The notes under the pieces were generated by a model, which did no database searches, had not been told where the DNA came from, and was given only the letters and a program-made list of their open reading frames with translations. A stretch of DNA of 64,000 nt, taken from Bacteroidia bacterium (lineage in GTDB: Bacteria; Bacteroidota; Bacteroidia; Flavobacteriales_E; Vicingaceae). The stretch lies in contig JAUIMG010000007.1 in NCBI GenBank assembly GCA_030433355.1, forward strand, positions 55,174 through 119,173, read 5' to 3'. Shown one piece after another: positions 52,655-61,768 of this stretch (its first letter is position 1; every line of letters starts with the position of its first letter). A program made the translations under genes and the position numbers.

Positions 52655-53281
52655 TTAAATTGAAGACTTACTTTTTCTAATTAATTCAGATAAAAGAGCC
52701 CTAGCTCTAAATAACTGTGCCTTAACAGTACCAAGGGGGATTTCCTTCTCTGAAGAAATTTCATCATAAGAGAGCTCTTGAAAGTATCTCATTTCAACTA
52801 AACTTTTATATGGCTCGTCCAGTTTTGTTACTAAGTCTCTCATGAGGTGTATTTTTTGCTTCTCAATAAATTTTTCCTCTGGATCTTTTGTATTTCCTTC
52901 AATCTGAACGCTCCAGGAGTTACCACTGCCGTCCTCTATATCCTCATCTATACTAGTAGTTTTCAGCTTACGTTTTCGTATAAAATCAATGCAATGGTTA
53001 GTTGCTATTCTAAATAACCATGTGCTAAATGCATATTGTGGGGTATATTGATCTAATTTTTTAAATGCCTTTTCAAAAGCTTCTATAGAAATATCTTCCG
53101 CATCACTCTCATTCCTAATCATTTTAAAGACTAAGTAATAGATTGGTTCTCTATACCTAGTCATAATAGCAGTATAAGCAGCTTCATCTCCTGTTTTAGC
53201 TCGATTAACAAGCTCAAAGTCCTTTTTGGCCTTCTCAGAAAAATTTTCGTTCATTTCCATCTGTCCACTTTTTTCAGCCAT
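52655..53281 (-). CDS. ECF-type RNA polymerase sigma factor
   Basis: The 208-residue sigma-70 family protein has region 2 (YREPIYYLVFKMIRNESDAEDISIEAFEKAF) and region 4 (LDEPYKSLVEMRYFQELSYDEIS, then GTVKAQLFRARALL), and no region 1 or 3. No anti-sigma factor is adjacent, so control is not obvious. The frame starts within the end of the glycosyltransferase gene (31-nt overlap). Later ATGs at 53260 and 53254 are also possible starts; the latter gives MNENFSEKAKKDFELV. Regulon unknown. Confidence 0.92.
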   Translation of the reverse strand: MAEKSGQMEMNENFSEKAKKDFELVNRAKTGDEAAYTAIMTRYREPIYYLVFKMIRNESDAEDISIEAFEKAFKKLDQYTPQYAFSTWLFRIATNHCIDFIRKRKLKTTSIDEDIEDGSGNSWSVQIEGNTKDPEEKFIEKQKIHLMRDLVTKLDEPYKSLVEMRYFQELSYDEISSEKEIPLGTVKAQLFRARALLSELIRKSKSSI

Positions 53282-54336
53282 ATACTAATTCCAATAATAC
53301 TTATAAGACATAAATATAAAGGTTCTAAAATCCATACCCAAAACCAAATACCACCTTCATTAAGCTTTGTAGATAATTTATTATAAACCGTTAACTGAAT
53401 AACAAGCTTTATCACAAATATTGATAAAATTAAGTTGGTGTTGAGATTTAAAACTAAAAGTATTACAAAGCAAATGTTAAAAAGTAACTGACTCAATCCA
53501 AAAACTGCCAATCTAAATTTATCCTGAAACTTGTATTTTAAGCCGGCTTCCATATGCCTTCTTTTCTGATAATAGTAATGCTTCCATTTAGTTGTAGCCT
53601 TTGAAACTGTATGGGTATCTCTATCAATGGATATTTCAAAAAGCTTCTTATCTTGAATTGCGTTTACAAGTAAATCATCATCTCCACTCTTTAACTTAAA
53701 ATAGCTTTCATGTAAATTTATTCTCCTTCTCAAGCTCATCGTATAAGCTATATTCCTTCCTGTCCCCATGTAAGCTTTGCCTTTTAATGCAAAGGATAAA
53801 TACTGTATGCCGTTCAAGAAGTTTTCATATCGTTGGATTAAATTTAAAAAGCCAGACTCTTTATAAAATCTACTATAACCTAGAATTATAGATTTACTTT
53901 CTGAGATTAGATAACTCATTTTACTTGCCCACCTATTAGAGTTGGGTTTACAATCTGCATCCGTCAAAAGCAAATTTTCAAAACTAGCTTTCGTCAAAGC
54001 TAGCTCTAAGCCTCTTTTCTTTCCTTTTTCCCTTTCTAGAGAGTATATTCTAATTAAAGGATGATTGAGCGATTTTAGCCATTCTAAAGAACCATCTTTT
54101 GAATGATCATTAATTAAAACCAACTCAAAATCAACATCTTTTTGGCTTAGTAAATAAGGTAAATTGTTTTTAAGATTTTCTAGTTCATCTTTGAAAACAA
54201 TAAGAATACTGAGATTCTTCTTTTTATCTGTGCTTTTCTCCATACCTGTATAATTCGATAATTTCAAAAAGTACGTAAGCAAAAAATAAAGCTGAATAAC
54301 AGCAGATAAAATGAAAATTACAATTAGGTATTCCAA
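53251..54336 (-). CDS. Family 2 glycosyltransferase, membrane-associated
   Basis: The 361-residue protein has an N-terminal membrane helix (LIVIFILSAVIQLYFLLTYF) and a GT-A domain opening NLSILIVFKDELENLKNNLP with the DxD-like LLTDADCKPNS. SGDDDLLVNA acts as the acceptor/QxxRW-like part (KWKHYYYQKRRHMEAG), and two or three C-terminal membrane helices follow. It probably transfers a sugar in envelope or glycolipid synthesis; donor and acceptor are unknown. The start codon is TTG. Its 3' end overlaps the sigma factor gene. It diverges from tgt. Confidence 0.88.
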   Translation of the reverse strand: MEYLIVIFILSAVIQLYFLLTYFLKLSNYTGMEKSTDKKKNLSILIVFKDELENLKNNLPYLLSQKDVDFELVLINDHSKDGSLEWLKSLNHPLIRIYSLEREKGKKRGLELALTKASFENLLLTDADCKPNSNRWASKMSYLISESKSIILGYSRFYKESGFLNLIQRYENFLNGIQYLSFALKGKAYMGTGRNIAYTMSLRRRINLHESYFKLKSGDDDLLVNAIQDKKLFEISIDRDTHTVSKATTKWKHYYYQKRRHMEAGLKYKFQDKFRLAVFGLSQLLFNICFVILLVLNLNTNLILSIFVIKLVIQLTVYNKLSTKLNEGGIWFWVWILEPLYLCLISIIGISIWLKKVDRWK

Positions 54337-54393
54337 ATACAGTTCTTTAATTCTTGGATAGCAAATGTAAAGAGCTTTTTAGTAGGCAATAAG

Positions 54394-54401
54394 TACATTT
54401 G
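54394..54401 (+). promoter_or_regulatory. Predicted -7 promoter element of tgt
   Basis: TACATTTG matches TAnnTTTG and lies 18 nt before the ATG at 54420. It covers the TTG at 54399 that would open a longer frame, so that TTG cannot be the start. Confidence 0.6.
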
Positions 54402-54419
54402 CGAATTGACAAAGAAACT

Positions 54420-55550
54420 ATGGAATTCAGCTTAGAAAAAGAAGATAAAAACAGCAAAGCACGGGCCGGAATAATTAAAACAGACCATGGAGAAATAGAA
54501 ACTCCAATATTTATGCCCGTTGGAACTGCGGGTACAGTTAAAGCAGTTCATCAAACTGAATTGAAAAGTGATATTGAAGCTCAAATAATTTTAGGGAACA
54601 CCTACCATCTCTACTTAAGACCAGGTTTAGATATAATAGAGTCAGCAGGTGGACTTCATAAGTTTAATCATTGGGATGGACCTATATTGACCGATAGCGG
54701 AGGATATCAAGTATACTCTTTAGCAGATAGAAGAAAAATAACAGAAGAGGGAGTGAAGTTTTCTTCCCATATTGATGGTTCTAAACAGTTTTTTACACCT
54801 GAAAATGTAATGGATATCCAAAGATCCATTGGGGCAGATATTATTATGGCTTTCGATGAATGCACACCTTATCCTTGTGAGTATAATTATGCAAAAAACT
54901 CTATGGAAATGACCCACAGGTGGCTCAAAAGGTGTTGCGATAGATTTGATAATACAAGTCCTAAGTATGATTATTCGCAAACACTATTTCCAATAGTTCA
55001 GGGAAGCACGTATAAAGATTTAAGAATACAGTCTGCTGAAGTTATTAGCAGTTTTGAAAGAGAAGGGAATGCAATTGGAGGGCTATCGGTAGGAGAACCT
55101 GCAGAAGAAATGTATGAAATGTGCGAAATTGTTTGCGACATTTTACCTAAGGATAAGCCTAGGTATCTTATGGGTGTTGGGACACCTGCGAATATTCTAG
55201 AAAATATTGCTTTAGGAGTAGATATGTTTGATTGTGTCATGCCTACAAGAAATGCAAGGAATGGAATGCTATTTACTAAGAATGGTATTATCAATATGAG
55301 AAATAAGAAATGGGAAAAGGATTTTTCTTTTATAGAAGAAAATGGAGAGAGTTTTGTAGACACATATTACACAAAGGCATACCTTAGACACTTACTCATT
55401 TCTAAAGAAATTTTAGGCGCCCAAATAGCAAGCTTACATAATTTGGCTTTCTATCTTTGGCTAGTTAAAGAAGCTAGATTAAAAATATTATCTGGAGAGT
55501 TTAGTAGTTGGAAAGATGCAATGGTAAAACAAATTAACACACGTTTATAA
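54420..55550 (+). CDS. tgt: tRNA-guanine transglycosylase, zinc cysteines replaced
   Basis: TGT exchanges G34 of GUN anticodons for preQ1 in queuosine synthesis. The 376-residue enzyme keeps catalytic D92 (TDSGGYQVYS), the pocket DECTPY, GGLSVGEP and the nucleophile D271 (FDCVMPTRNAR). The C-terminal zinc site, normally C-x-C-x2-C plus a distant histidine, reads G309, S311 and D314 in ENGESFVDTYYTKAYLRHL, while H340 (SLHNL) remains. So the usual zinc cysteines appear to be absent. The start ATG at 54420 is set by the promoter position. It overlaps ispE tail to tail by 6 nt. Confidence 0.95.
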   Translation: MEFSLEKEDKNSKARAGIIKTDHGEIETPIFMPVGTAGTVKAVHQTELKSDIEAQIILGNTYHLYLRPGLDIIESAGGLHKFNHWDGPILTDSGGYQVYSLADRRKITEEGVKFSSHIDGSKQFFTPENVMDIQRSIGADIIMAFDECTPYPCEYNYAKNSMEMTHRWLKRCCDRFDNTSPKYDYSQTLFPIVQGSTYKDLRIQSAEVISSFEREGNAIGGLSVGEPAEEMYEMCEIVCDILPKDKPRYLMGVGTPANILENIALGVDMFDCVMPTRNARNGMLFTKNGIINMRNKKWEKDFSFIEENGESFVDTYYTKAYLRHLLISKEILGAQIASLHNLAFYLWLVKEARLKILSGEFSSWKDAMVKQINTRL

Positions 55551-56357
55551 ACTTAGCTTAAAAAGTTTTTTAGGATAATTAGGAAACAAGCCTTCCATTC
55601 CTTTAGGCTCCTCTTCAAAGAATGCAAAAAAGCTAGAACCACTTCCACTTAAAGAAATATAATAAGCTCCTTTTTCAACTAAAGCATCTTTTAAACTCTC
55701 TAACTGCGGGTACTTTTTAAGAATTACTTTTTCAAAGTCGTTTTCAATCGTTCTAATCCATTCTTTTTTTGGTGTCTTGATAAGGTCAATTAATGAGTCA
55801 TCTCTGTATTTTGGTTTAATCATTGAGAAAGCTTCTTTAGTGCTAATGTGAAAGGAAGGATTTATCACCAGTACCCAATCTGAAAATGGGAAAGATATTG
55901 GCGTAACAACCTCACCTTTGCCTTCAACTAAAGCGACTTCATTATAAATAAAAAAGGAACAATCGCTGCCAATTTGATCAGCTAATTCGGCCATGACTGA
56001 TTTGCTAAGCTTGAGTGAGAACAAATCATTTATCGCTAGAATAGTAACTGCTGCATTGGAAGAGCCTCCTCCTAATCCTGCTCCCGAAGGAATATTTTTT
56101 TTAAGTATAATCTTTACTGGGCTGATGCTGAATTTTTTTTTCATCAATTCATAGGCTTTATAACAAAGGTTATCTTCCCAATCAATATCTAAATCCCGAC
56201 CTATGACTTCCAGTTTAAATTCATTGCTTAATTCAAGTAGGATCTCATCATACCAAGGTATTGGAATAAAAATACTCTCTAAATGATGATAGCCATCTTT
56301 TCTTCGATTAAGAATTCTTAATCCAAAATTTATCTTAGCATTTGATTTAAAGTGCAT
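55545..56357 (-). CDS. ispE: 4-diphosphocytidyl-2-C-methyl-D-erythritol kinase
   Basis: IspE is the ATP-dependent kinase of the MEP isoprenoid pathway. The 270-residue GHMP kinase shows AKINFGLRILNRRKDGYHHLESIF at its N-terminus (K8 and the substrate site), the ATP loop PSGAGLGGGSSNAA and the third motif SLSGSGSSFFAFF. The -7 box lies 4 nt before the ATG, so the mRNA is probably leaderless. It is convergent with tgt (6-nt overlap) and divergent from accA. Confidence 0.95.
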   Translation of the reverse strand: MHFKSNAKINFGLRILNRRKDGYHHLESIFIPIPWYDEILLELSNEFKLEVIGRDLDIDWEDNLCYKAYELMKKKFSISPVKIILKKNIPSGAGLGGGSSNAAVTILAINDLFSLKLSKSVMAELADQIGSDCSFFIYNEVALVEGKGEVVTPISFPFSDWVLVINPSFHISTKEAFSMIKPKYRDDSLIDLIKTPKKEWIRTIENDFEKVILKKYPQLESLKDALVEKGAYYISLSGSGSSFFAFFEEEPKGMEGLFPNYPKKLFKLSL

Positions 56358-56361
56358 AAGA

Positions 56362-56369
56362 CAAAGATA
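56362..56369 (-). promoter_or_regulatory. Predicted -7 element giving a leaderless ispE transcript
   Basis: The minus strand reads TATCTTTG, then TCTT, then the ispE ATG. No good -33 TTG is seen. Confidence 0.5.
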
Positions 56370-56390
56370 GAATTACATAATAAACTGCCC

Positions 56391-56419
56391 TTGCACTCTT
56401 GCATTAATTTGTACTTTTG
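56391..56419 (+). promoter_or_regulatory. Predicted accA promoter
   Basis: A -33 TTG (56391-56393) and -7 TACTTTTG (56412-56419), separated by 18 nt, match the Bacteroidota consensus; the ATG follows 22 nt later. Confidence 0.6.
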
Positions 56420-56441
56420 GCCTTTATTTTATTCTTAAGAG

Positions 56442-57407
56442 ATGGCAAATTATCTAGAATTCGAAGAGTCAATAAAAGAAATAGTTGAACAACTAGAACA
56501 GGCAAAAGAACTAGAAGAAAAAAGTCAAGTTGATGTTTCTAAAACAACAAAGGCTTTAGAGAAAAAACTTAAAGACGAAAGAAAGAAGATTTATGAAAAC
56601 TTATCTGCTTGGCAAAAAGTTCAAGTGAGCCGACATCCTGACAGACCTTATACACTTAGCTACATAAATTCTATCACTAAGGGAGATTTTATTGAATTAC
56701 ATGGCGACAGAAATGTAAAAGATGATAAGGCTATGGTTGGGGGTATTGGAATGATTGACGGACAATCGGTTATGTTCATTGGTCAACAAAAGGGAATTAA
56801 TACTAAGATGAGGCAATATCGAAATTTTGGCATGGCTAATCCTGAAGGCTATAGAAAAGCCCTAAGATTGATGAAACTAGCTGAAAAGTTCAATATACCT
56901 GTTGTTACATTTATTGATACACCAGGAGCTTTTCCTGGCTTAGAAGCTGAAGAAAGAGGTCAGGGAGAGGCAATTGCTAGGAATTTAATGGAGATGACAA
57001 CACTCAAAGTGCCAATTATATGCATCATTATAGGAGAAGGAGCATCAGGAGGGGCATTAGGAATAGGGATTGGAGATAAGGTTCTAATGATGGAGAATAC
57101 TTGGTACTCCGTTATTTCTCCTGAATCCTGTTCTTCTATTTTATGGAGAAGTTGGGATTTTAAAGAACAAGCAGCAGAAGCTTTAAAGTTGACAGCAAAT
57201 GATATGCTTGACAATAAGCTTATTGATGGAATAATAAAAGAACCAATTGGTGGGGCACACTCCAATCCCGAAGAGGCCTACGAATTAGTAAAAAAAGAGA
57301 TTATTAAGCAATTGGATAAATTAATTCCACTTGAAGCGGATAAAAGAGTCGCTAATAGAATTAGAAAATTCTCCAATATGGGAGTTGTTAATGAAGGGAA
57401 AAAATAA
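56442..57407 (+). CDS. accA: Acetyl-CoA carboxylase carboxyltransferase subunit alpha
   Basis: AccA with AccD transfers CO2 from carboxybiotin to acetyl-CoA to make malonyl-CoA. The 321-residue protein has an N-terminal helical region (residues 1-50), [40 protein letters not shown] and the oxyanion-forming [19 protein letters not shown], followed by [14 protein letters not shown]. Everything expected is present. It ends 1 nt from the convergent lipoprotein gene, and no terminator hairpin lies between them. Confidence 0.96.
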   Translation: MANYLEFEESIKEIVEQLEQAKELEEKSQVDVSKTTKALEKKLKDERKKIYENLSAWQKVQVSRHPDRPYTLSYINSITKGDFIELHGDRNVKDDKAMVGGIGMIDGQSVMFIGQQKGINTKMRQYRNFGMANPEGYRKALRLMKLAEKFNIPVVTFIDTPGAFPGLEAEERGQGEAIARNLMEMTTLKVPIICIIIGEGASGGALGIGIGDKVLMMENTWYSVISPESCSSILWRSWDFKEQAAEALKLTANDMLDNKLIDGIIKEPIGGAHSNPEEAYELVKKEIIKQLDKLIPLEADKRVANRIRKFSNMGVVNEGKK

Positions 57408-57408
57408 T

Positions 57409-58707
57409 TTACCGATTATATCGCATAGCAATTCCTTTAATTTCTGAACTAAAAGTAATTGTTCTTAGCAAATTCAAATTATCATAGTTATATACCTGCA
57501 AAATCGAGCCGGAACCTAGCCAAACCTCCCTATTAATATCATCAAAAGCGGCAACAGCATTAATGAGTCCACTATCAATCAATCTAAAGAAATTAGTCTG
57601 TGAGTTAAAAGTTGCAACTTGATTTTTGCTTATTAGAATAAACTCATAGTCGTTGATAGCGATAGCGTCACTAAATGAATAGTTTGCTTTTATATACACT
57701 CGATTTAAATTCCCATCATTTGGCCTGTAGAAGTAGGTATAGAAATTAGAGCTATCGCTAACTATCAATCTTTTCTCTGATGCTACTGCCCTATTAATCC
57801 CCAAAGGATTAAGGTTCAAATTAGTACTTGACTTTTGAGCGCCAGAATTTAGGAATAGTGCTTTTAGTATTCTGGAGGATTGATTAGAATTTGCTAATAC
57901 ATCACTGATAATAAGTTCTTCTGAACTTGGAATTATTTTTTCCACAAAACGATTTGCAGAAGCATTATAAAATAAACGGTCAGATAAGTTGTACCTGTAT
58001 TCTCTAAGCTCACCACTTCTAGTGCTTAAGTAGACGTTTCTATTTAGATATACCAAATCAATAAATGGGTTGCTTAAACCTAGAACATTAACATTTTTTT
58101 GAAGTATAATCTGGTTTTCATTCAGCTGAAAACAAGTCAATTCATTGGAATTAATAGGAGCAAACCATAGGTGTTGGTCGTAAGAGTTTAAAACATACTC
58201 TTTACACCCTCTTGAAATACTCCAAAAATTAGTTGAATTAAAATTTTCATCAATGGAATGGAATTCTGTCGAATTATTATCTCCTATGGCAACAATGACA
58301 GATATTCTTCGTCTATTAATACCTTGTAACTTAACATCTCTAAATGCAGCTATTACATTTTCACCGTCGCTTGCTTCAACTTTAAAATAGTAATCTCCAC
58401 TTTCTAAAAGAGTATCATTGATATTGAAAAAATATCGAAATGAAAAGTTGTTATCAGTAGGGTAAAAATTTTTTATTTGTCCCGAATTCGTCTTAGTAGA
58501 ATAACTAAATAACTGAATACTTACGTATTGTATATTCTTATCATCCGTAACACTACCTGCCACATTAACGCCGTCTTTAACGCCTATAACAGCAAATTCT
58601 GTCGGACTTTCTATGCTTATAAAAGGTGGAATTGTATCCATTTCTTTTTTACAAGAAAAAAAAACCAACAAGCCCAAAAAAACAAAACCTCTGACAAGCT
58701 TTTCCAT
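57409..58707 (-). CDS. Lipoprotein with Ig-like and propeller-like regions
   Basis: The 432-residue protein has a lipoprotein signal ending in LLVFFSC (C19). An Ig/cadherin-like domain (about 28-130, starting PPFISIESPTEFAVIG) is followed by about 290 residues of repeating beta-strand blocks (for example LTCFQLNENQIILQ, VYLSTRSGELREYR and EVWLGSGSILQVYNY), which look like a degenerate beta-propeller. No catalytic residues are evident. It is expected on the periplasmic or outer face of the outer membrane. It converges on accA with 1 nt between stops. Its upstream 224-bp gap to dnaB is AT-rich with only the dnaB promoter recognised. Confidence 0.78.
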   Translation of the reverse strand: MEKLVRGFVFLGLLVFFSCKKEMDTIPPFISIESPTEFAVIGVKDGVNVAGSVTDDKNIQYVSIQLFSYSTKTNSGQIKNFYPTDNNFSFRYFFNINDTLLESGDYYFKVEASDGENVIAAFRDVKLQGINRRRISVIVAIGDNNSTEFHSIDENFNSTNFWSISRGCKEYVLNSYDQHLWFAPINSNELTCFQLNENQIILQKNVNVLGLSNPFIDLVYLNRNVYLSTRSGELREYRYNLSDRLFYNASANRFVEKIIPSSEELIISDVLANSNQSSRILKALFLNSGAQKSSTNLNLNPLGINRAVASEKRLIVSDSSNFYTYFYRPNDGNLNRVYIKANYSFSDAIAINDYEFILISKNQVATFNSQTNFFRLIDSGLINAVAAFDDINREVWLGSGSILQVYNYDNLNLLRTITFSSEIKGIAMRYNR

Positions 58708-58919
58708 TTCTATAAAATTAAGAATACATTAACCGAATATAAGTTTAATGTAAATGAATTATTGTTCATTAATTGTTCAATTCTTGTTAATCAGCTGTTC
58801 ATAAAATGTTAATTGTTTTTTATAAGTTGGAACTTAATATGATTATCAATAACTTGAGTTGATTAAAAAAATAGCTGAAGTTATATTTTTTTACACAGCT
58901 TACAGGAAGACAAAAGCAC

Positions 58920-58927
58920 TACATTTG
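58920..58927 (+). promoter_or_regulatory. Predicted -7 element giving a leaderless dnaB transcript
   Basis: TACATTTG is followed by four As and then the dnaB ATG at 58932. No clear -33 TTG is present. Confidence 0.55.
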
Positions 58928-58931
58928 AAAA

Positions 58932-60479
58932 ATGAATAAGCCAGAGAATAAGACAGAAAGAATAAGAAAATTAAACACCAGTAACATATCGCAACTGTCT
59001 AATCTTGAGCATGGTAAACTACCACCACAAGCCATTGATTTAGAAGAAGCTGTCTTAGGGGCTATGATGTTGGAAAAAGAAGCAGTGAACACTGCCATTG
59101 ATATTCTTCAACCAAGAAGTTTTTACAAAGACAGCCATCAAAAAATCTTTGCTATCATTCAACAGTTATTTCAAAATAGTGAGCCAATAGATATATTAAC
59201 AATTACTAATGCTTTGAAGCAAAATGGCGAATTAGATATTGTTGGAGGTCCATATTATATTACGCAATTAACCAATAGAGTTGCCTCTGCAGCAAATGTT
59301 GAATTTCATGCAAGAATTATCGCTCAAAAGTACATTCAAAGAGAACTCATAAGAATATCACATGAAATTATTACCGATGCTTTTGATGACACTACTGATG
59401 TTTTTTCCTTACTTGATAAAGCAGAAAGTGGTTTATTTGGAGTAACAGAAGGAAATATTAGAAAAAATTATGATTCCATGTCTACTCTAGTTAGGGATGC
59501 AATCAAACAAATAGAGCAAGCAAAGAATCATGAAGGCAATGTTATTGGCGTTGCATCTGGTTTTACTGACTTGGATAGGATGACCAATGGTTGGCAGCCT
59601 TCTGATTTAGTAATTCTTGCCGCCAGACCAGCCATGGGTAAAACGGCTTTTTCTTTGACTTTAGCCAGAAATGCAGCGGTTAGTTTTAATAAACCAGTTG
59701 CCGTTTTTTCGCTAGAGATGTCATCTTTGCAATTAGTAACTCGTTTAATTTCTGCTGAATCTGAACTTCCTTCGGGTAAGTTAAGAAGTGGTCAACTAAG
59801 AGACCATGAAATAGAACAAATACATGCCAAAATTGGAGGGCTTACTGAAGCTCCTATCTTTATTGATGATACACCTGCTATATCTGTTTTTGAACTAAGA
59901 GCAAAAGCAAGGAGGTTAAAGTCTCAACATGACATACAGCTTTTAATCGTAGATTATTTACAGCTAATGACTGCAGGAGGAGATGGAGCAAAAACTGGCA
60001 ATAGAGAGCAAGAAATTAGTACAATCTCTAGATCATTAAAAAGTATTGCGAAAGAGCTAAACATTCCTGTAATTGCTTTATCTCAACTTAGTAGAGCGGT
60101 TGAATCTAGAGGCGGAGATAGAAGACCACAATTATCAGATTTAAGAGAGTCGGGATCTATTGAGCAAGATGCGGATATGGTTCTATTCATAAATAGACCA
60201 GAGTATTATGGACTAACTGAAGATGAAGAAGGAAATTCAACAGCAGGAGTTGCTAATATAATAATTGCAAAGCATAGAAACGGGGCTGTTGGAGATGTGC
60301 AGCTTAAGTTTACTAGTGAATTGGCAAAATTCTCTGACCTAAATCGTTATTCCTTTGATGAAGGATTGGATCAGTCTAATCAATCATTACCAATATCCGA
60401 TGAGTTTGATAGTGGACAAAGTATCACATTGCCATCAAAAATGGATGATGATGATTATGAAGATGACAGCCCATTTTAA
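58932..60479 (+). CDS. dnaB: Replicative DNA helicase DnaB
   Basis: DnaB is the hexameric fork helicase. The 515-residue protein has the N-terminal primase-interacting domain (LPPQAIDLEEAVLGAMMLEKEAVN) and a RecA-like domain with Walker A ARPAMGKTAF, LEMSSLQLVTR, Walker B LLIVDYLQLM and the C-terminal DLRESGSIEQDADMVLFINR. No intein is present. The tail is acidic (DDDDYEDDSPF). The frame start at 58932 fits both the family and the nearby promoter. Confidence 0.97.
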   Translation: MNKPENKTERIRKLNTSNISQLSNLEHGKLPPQAIDLEEAVLGAMMLEKEAVNTAIDILQPRSFYKDSHQKIFAIIQQLFQNSEPIDILTITNALKQNGELDIVGGPYYITQLTNRVASAANVEFHARIIAQKYIQRELIRISHEIITDAFDDTTDVFSLLDKAESGLFGVTEGNIRKNYDSMSTLVRDAIKQIEQAKNHEGNVIGVASGFTDLDRMTNGWQPSDLVILAARPAMGKTAFSLTLARNAAVSFNKPVAVFSLEMSSLQLVTRLISAESELPSGKLRSGQLRDHEIEQIHAKIGGLTEAPIFIDDTPAISVFELRAKARRLKSQHDIQLLIVDYLQLMTAGGDGAKTGNREQEISTISRSLKSIAKELNIPVIALSQLSRAVESRGGDRRPQLSDLRESGSIEQDADMVLFINRPEYYGLTEDEEGNSTAGVANIIIAKHRNGAVGDVQLKFTSELAKFSDLNRYSFDEGLDQSNQSLPISDEFDSGQSITLPSKMDDDDYEDDSPF

Positions 60480-60505
60480 TTAACTTTATTCATCAAATGT
60501 ACTTG

Positions 60506-61765
60506 ATGAAAAAAATTGCAATTTTTCTTTTCTCTCTAGTTGTTTCCATAAACTGTTTTGCAACTTATCTATTAATTCCAATGGATGATTCACAAAAGAA
60601 TCATCTAAAAGCATATGGGGTAGCCTACTGGGTTTTAGAAAGAGATGTTGAAGTAGATTGGCTTCTAAATTATAGAGGTGGTAGCTTTATGATCAAGCAT
60701 GCAAGCCCAATAGAGGATGAGTTAATAATAAGAGGAGTTAGTTATGAAGTAATAGCAAATTCACAATCATCTGCTATTCTAACTGAAATCTCTAATCCTG
60801 AGGTTAATCAAGATGTTGTTAAGCTTCAGAAGCCTCCAAAAATGGCTGTATACTCCCCCGAAGGAAAGCAACCTTGGGATGATGCTGTAACACTAGTATT
60901 GACTTATGCAGAAATACCTTATGATATTATTTACGACCAGGAAGTAATTGAAGGAAAACTCCCTTTATACGATTGGCTGCACTTACATCATGAAGATTTT
61001 ACAGGACAGTATGGAAGGTTTTATGCTAATTACAAAAATCATGCATGGTACAAGCAGCAAGTTAATGATAATGAAGCTATGGCAACTAAATTGGGCTTTT
61101 CTAAGGTTTCAGAATTAAAACTTGGAGTAGCTCAAAAGATTAAAGAATTCACCGCAGGGGGAGGTTTCTTGTTTTCTATGTGTTCTGGAACAGATTCCTA
61201 TGATATTGCTCTATCCGCCTCCGAAATAGATATTTGTGAGCAAATGTTTGATGGAGATGGCAGTACTCCAAATTATAATTCTAAACTAGATTATTCAAAA
61301 ACATTTGCTTTTGAAAACTTTCTTTTAAAAACAAACCCACTCGAATATGAGTTTTCAAATATAGATGCAACAATTGTTCACTCAAGAGTTCCAGAGAATA
61401 GAGACAAATTTTCATTATTTGAATATTCTGCAAAATGGGACCCAGTTCCAACGATGCTGTGCCAGAATCATACTAAAATAATAGATGGCTTCATGGGCCA
61501 AACCACAGCCTATGATAAAAAGTATATTAAATCTGACGTTCTAATCATGGGAGAAAATAAATCTCTAGGAAGTGCACGGTACATTCATGGAGAATTTGGT
61601 AAGGGAACATGGACATTTTATGGTGGACATGATCCAGAAGACTATCAACATTTTGTTGGTGATCCACCTACTGACCTCAATCTTCATCCCAACAGTCCAG
61701 GTTATAGATTGATATTAAATAATGTCTTATTTCCTGCAGCAAAGAAAAAAAAGCAAAAAACTTAG
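60506..61765 (+). CDS. Secreted protein commonly labelled asparagine synthetase B
   Basis: The 419-residue protein has a signal peptide (KKIAIFLFSLVVSINCFA, cleaved before TYLL). The ATG at 60506 fits it better than the one at 60497. I recall close relatives in Bacteroidota being labelled asparagine synthetase B. The sequence does not support that: there is no N-terminal Cys2 glutaminase and no SGGxDS PP-loop. Instead, QPWDDAVTLVLTYAEIP, GGGFLFSMCSGTDSYDIAL with a cysteine at an elbow-like turn, and TFYGGHDPEDYQHFVGDPP near the C-terminus suggest a class I amidotransferase/ThuA-like fold. It is exported, converges on the porin, and its function is unknown. Confidence 0.8.
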   Translation: MKKIAIFLFSLVVSINCFATYLLIPMDDSQKNHLKAYGVAYWVLERDVEVDWLLNYRGGSFMIKHASPIEDELIIRGVSYEVIANSQSSAILTEISNPEVNQDVVKLQKPPKMAVYSPEGKQPWDDAVTLVLTYAEIPYDIIYDQEVIEGKLPLYDWLHLHHEDFTGQYGRFYANYKNHAWYKQQVNDNEAMATKLGFSKVSELKLGVAQKIKEFTAGGGFLFSMCSGTDSYDIALSASEIDICEQMFDGDGSTPNYNSKLDYSKTFAFENFLLKTNPLEYEFSNIDATIVHSRVPENRDKFSLFEYSAKWDPVPTMLCQNHTKIIDGFMGQTTAYDKKYIKSDVLIMGENKSLGSARYIHGEFGKGTWTFYGGHDPEDYQHFVGDPPTDLNLHPNSPGYRLILNNVLFPAAKKKKQKT

Positions 61766-61768
61766 ATT

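Noticed and set aside
60506..61765. Asparagine synthetase
   Set aside because: Signal peptide present, and both defining AsnB motifs are absent.
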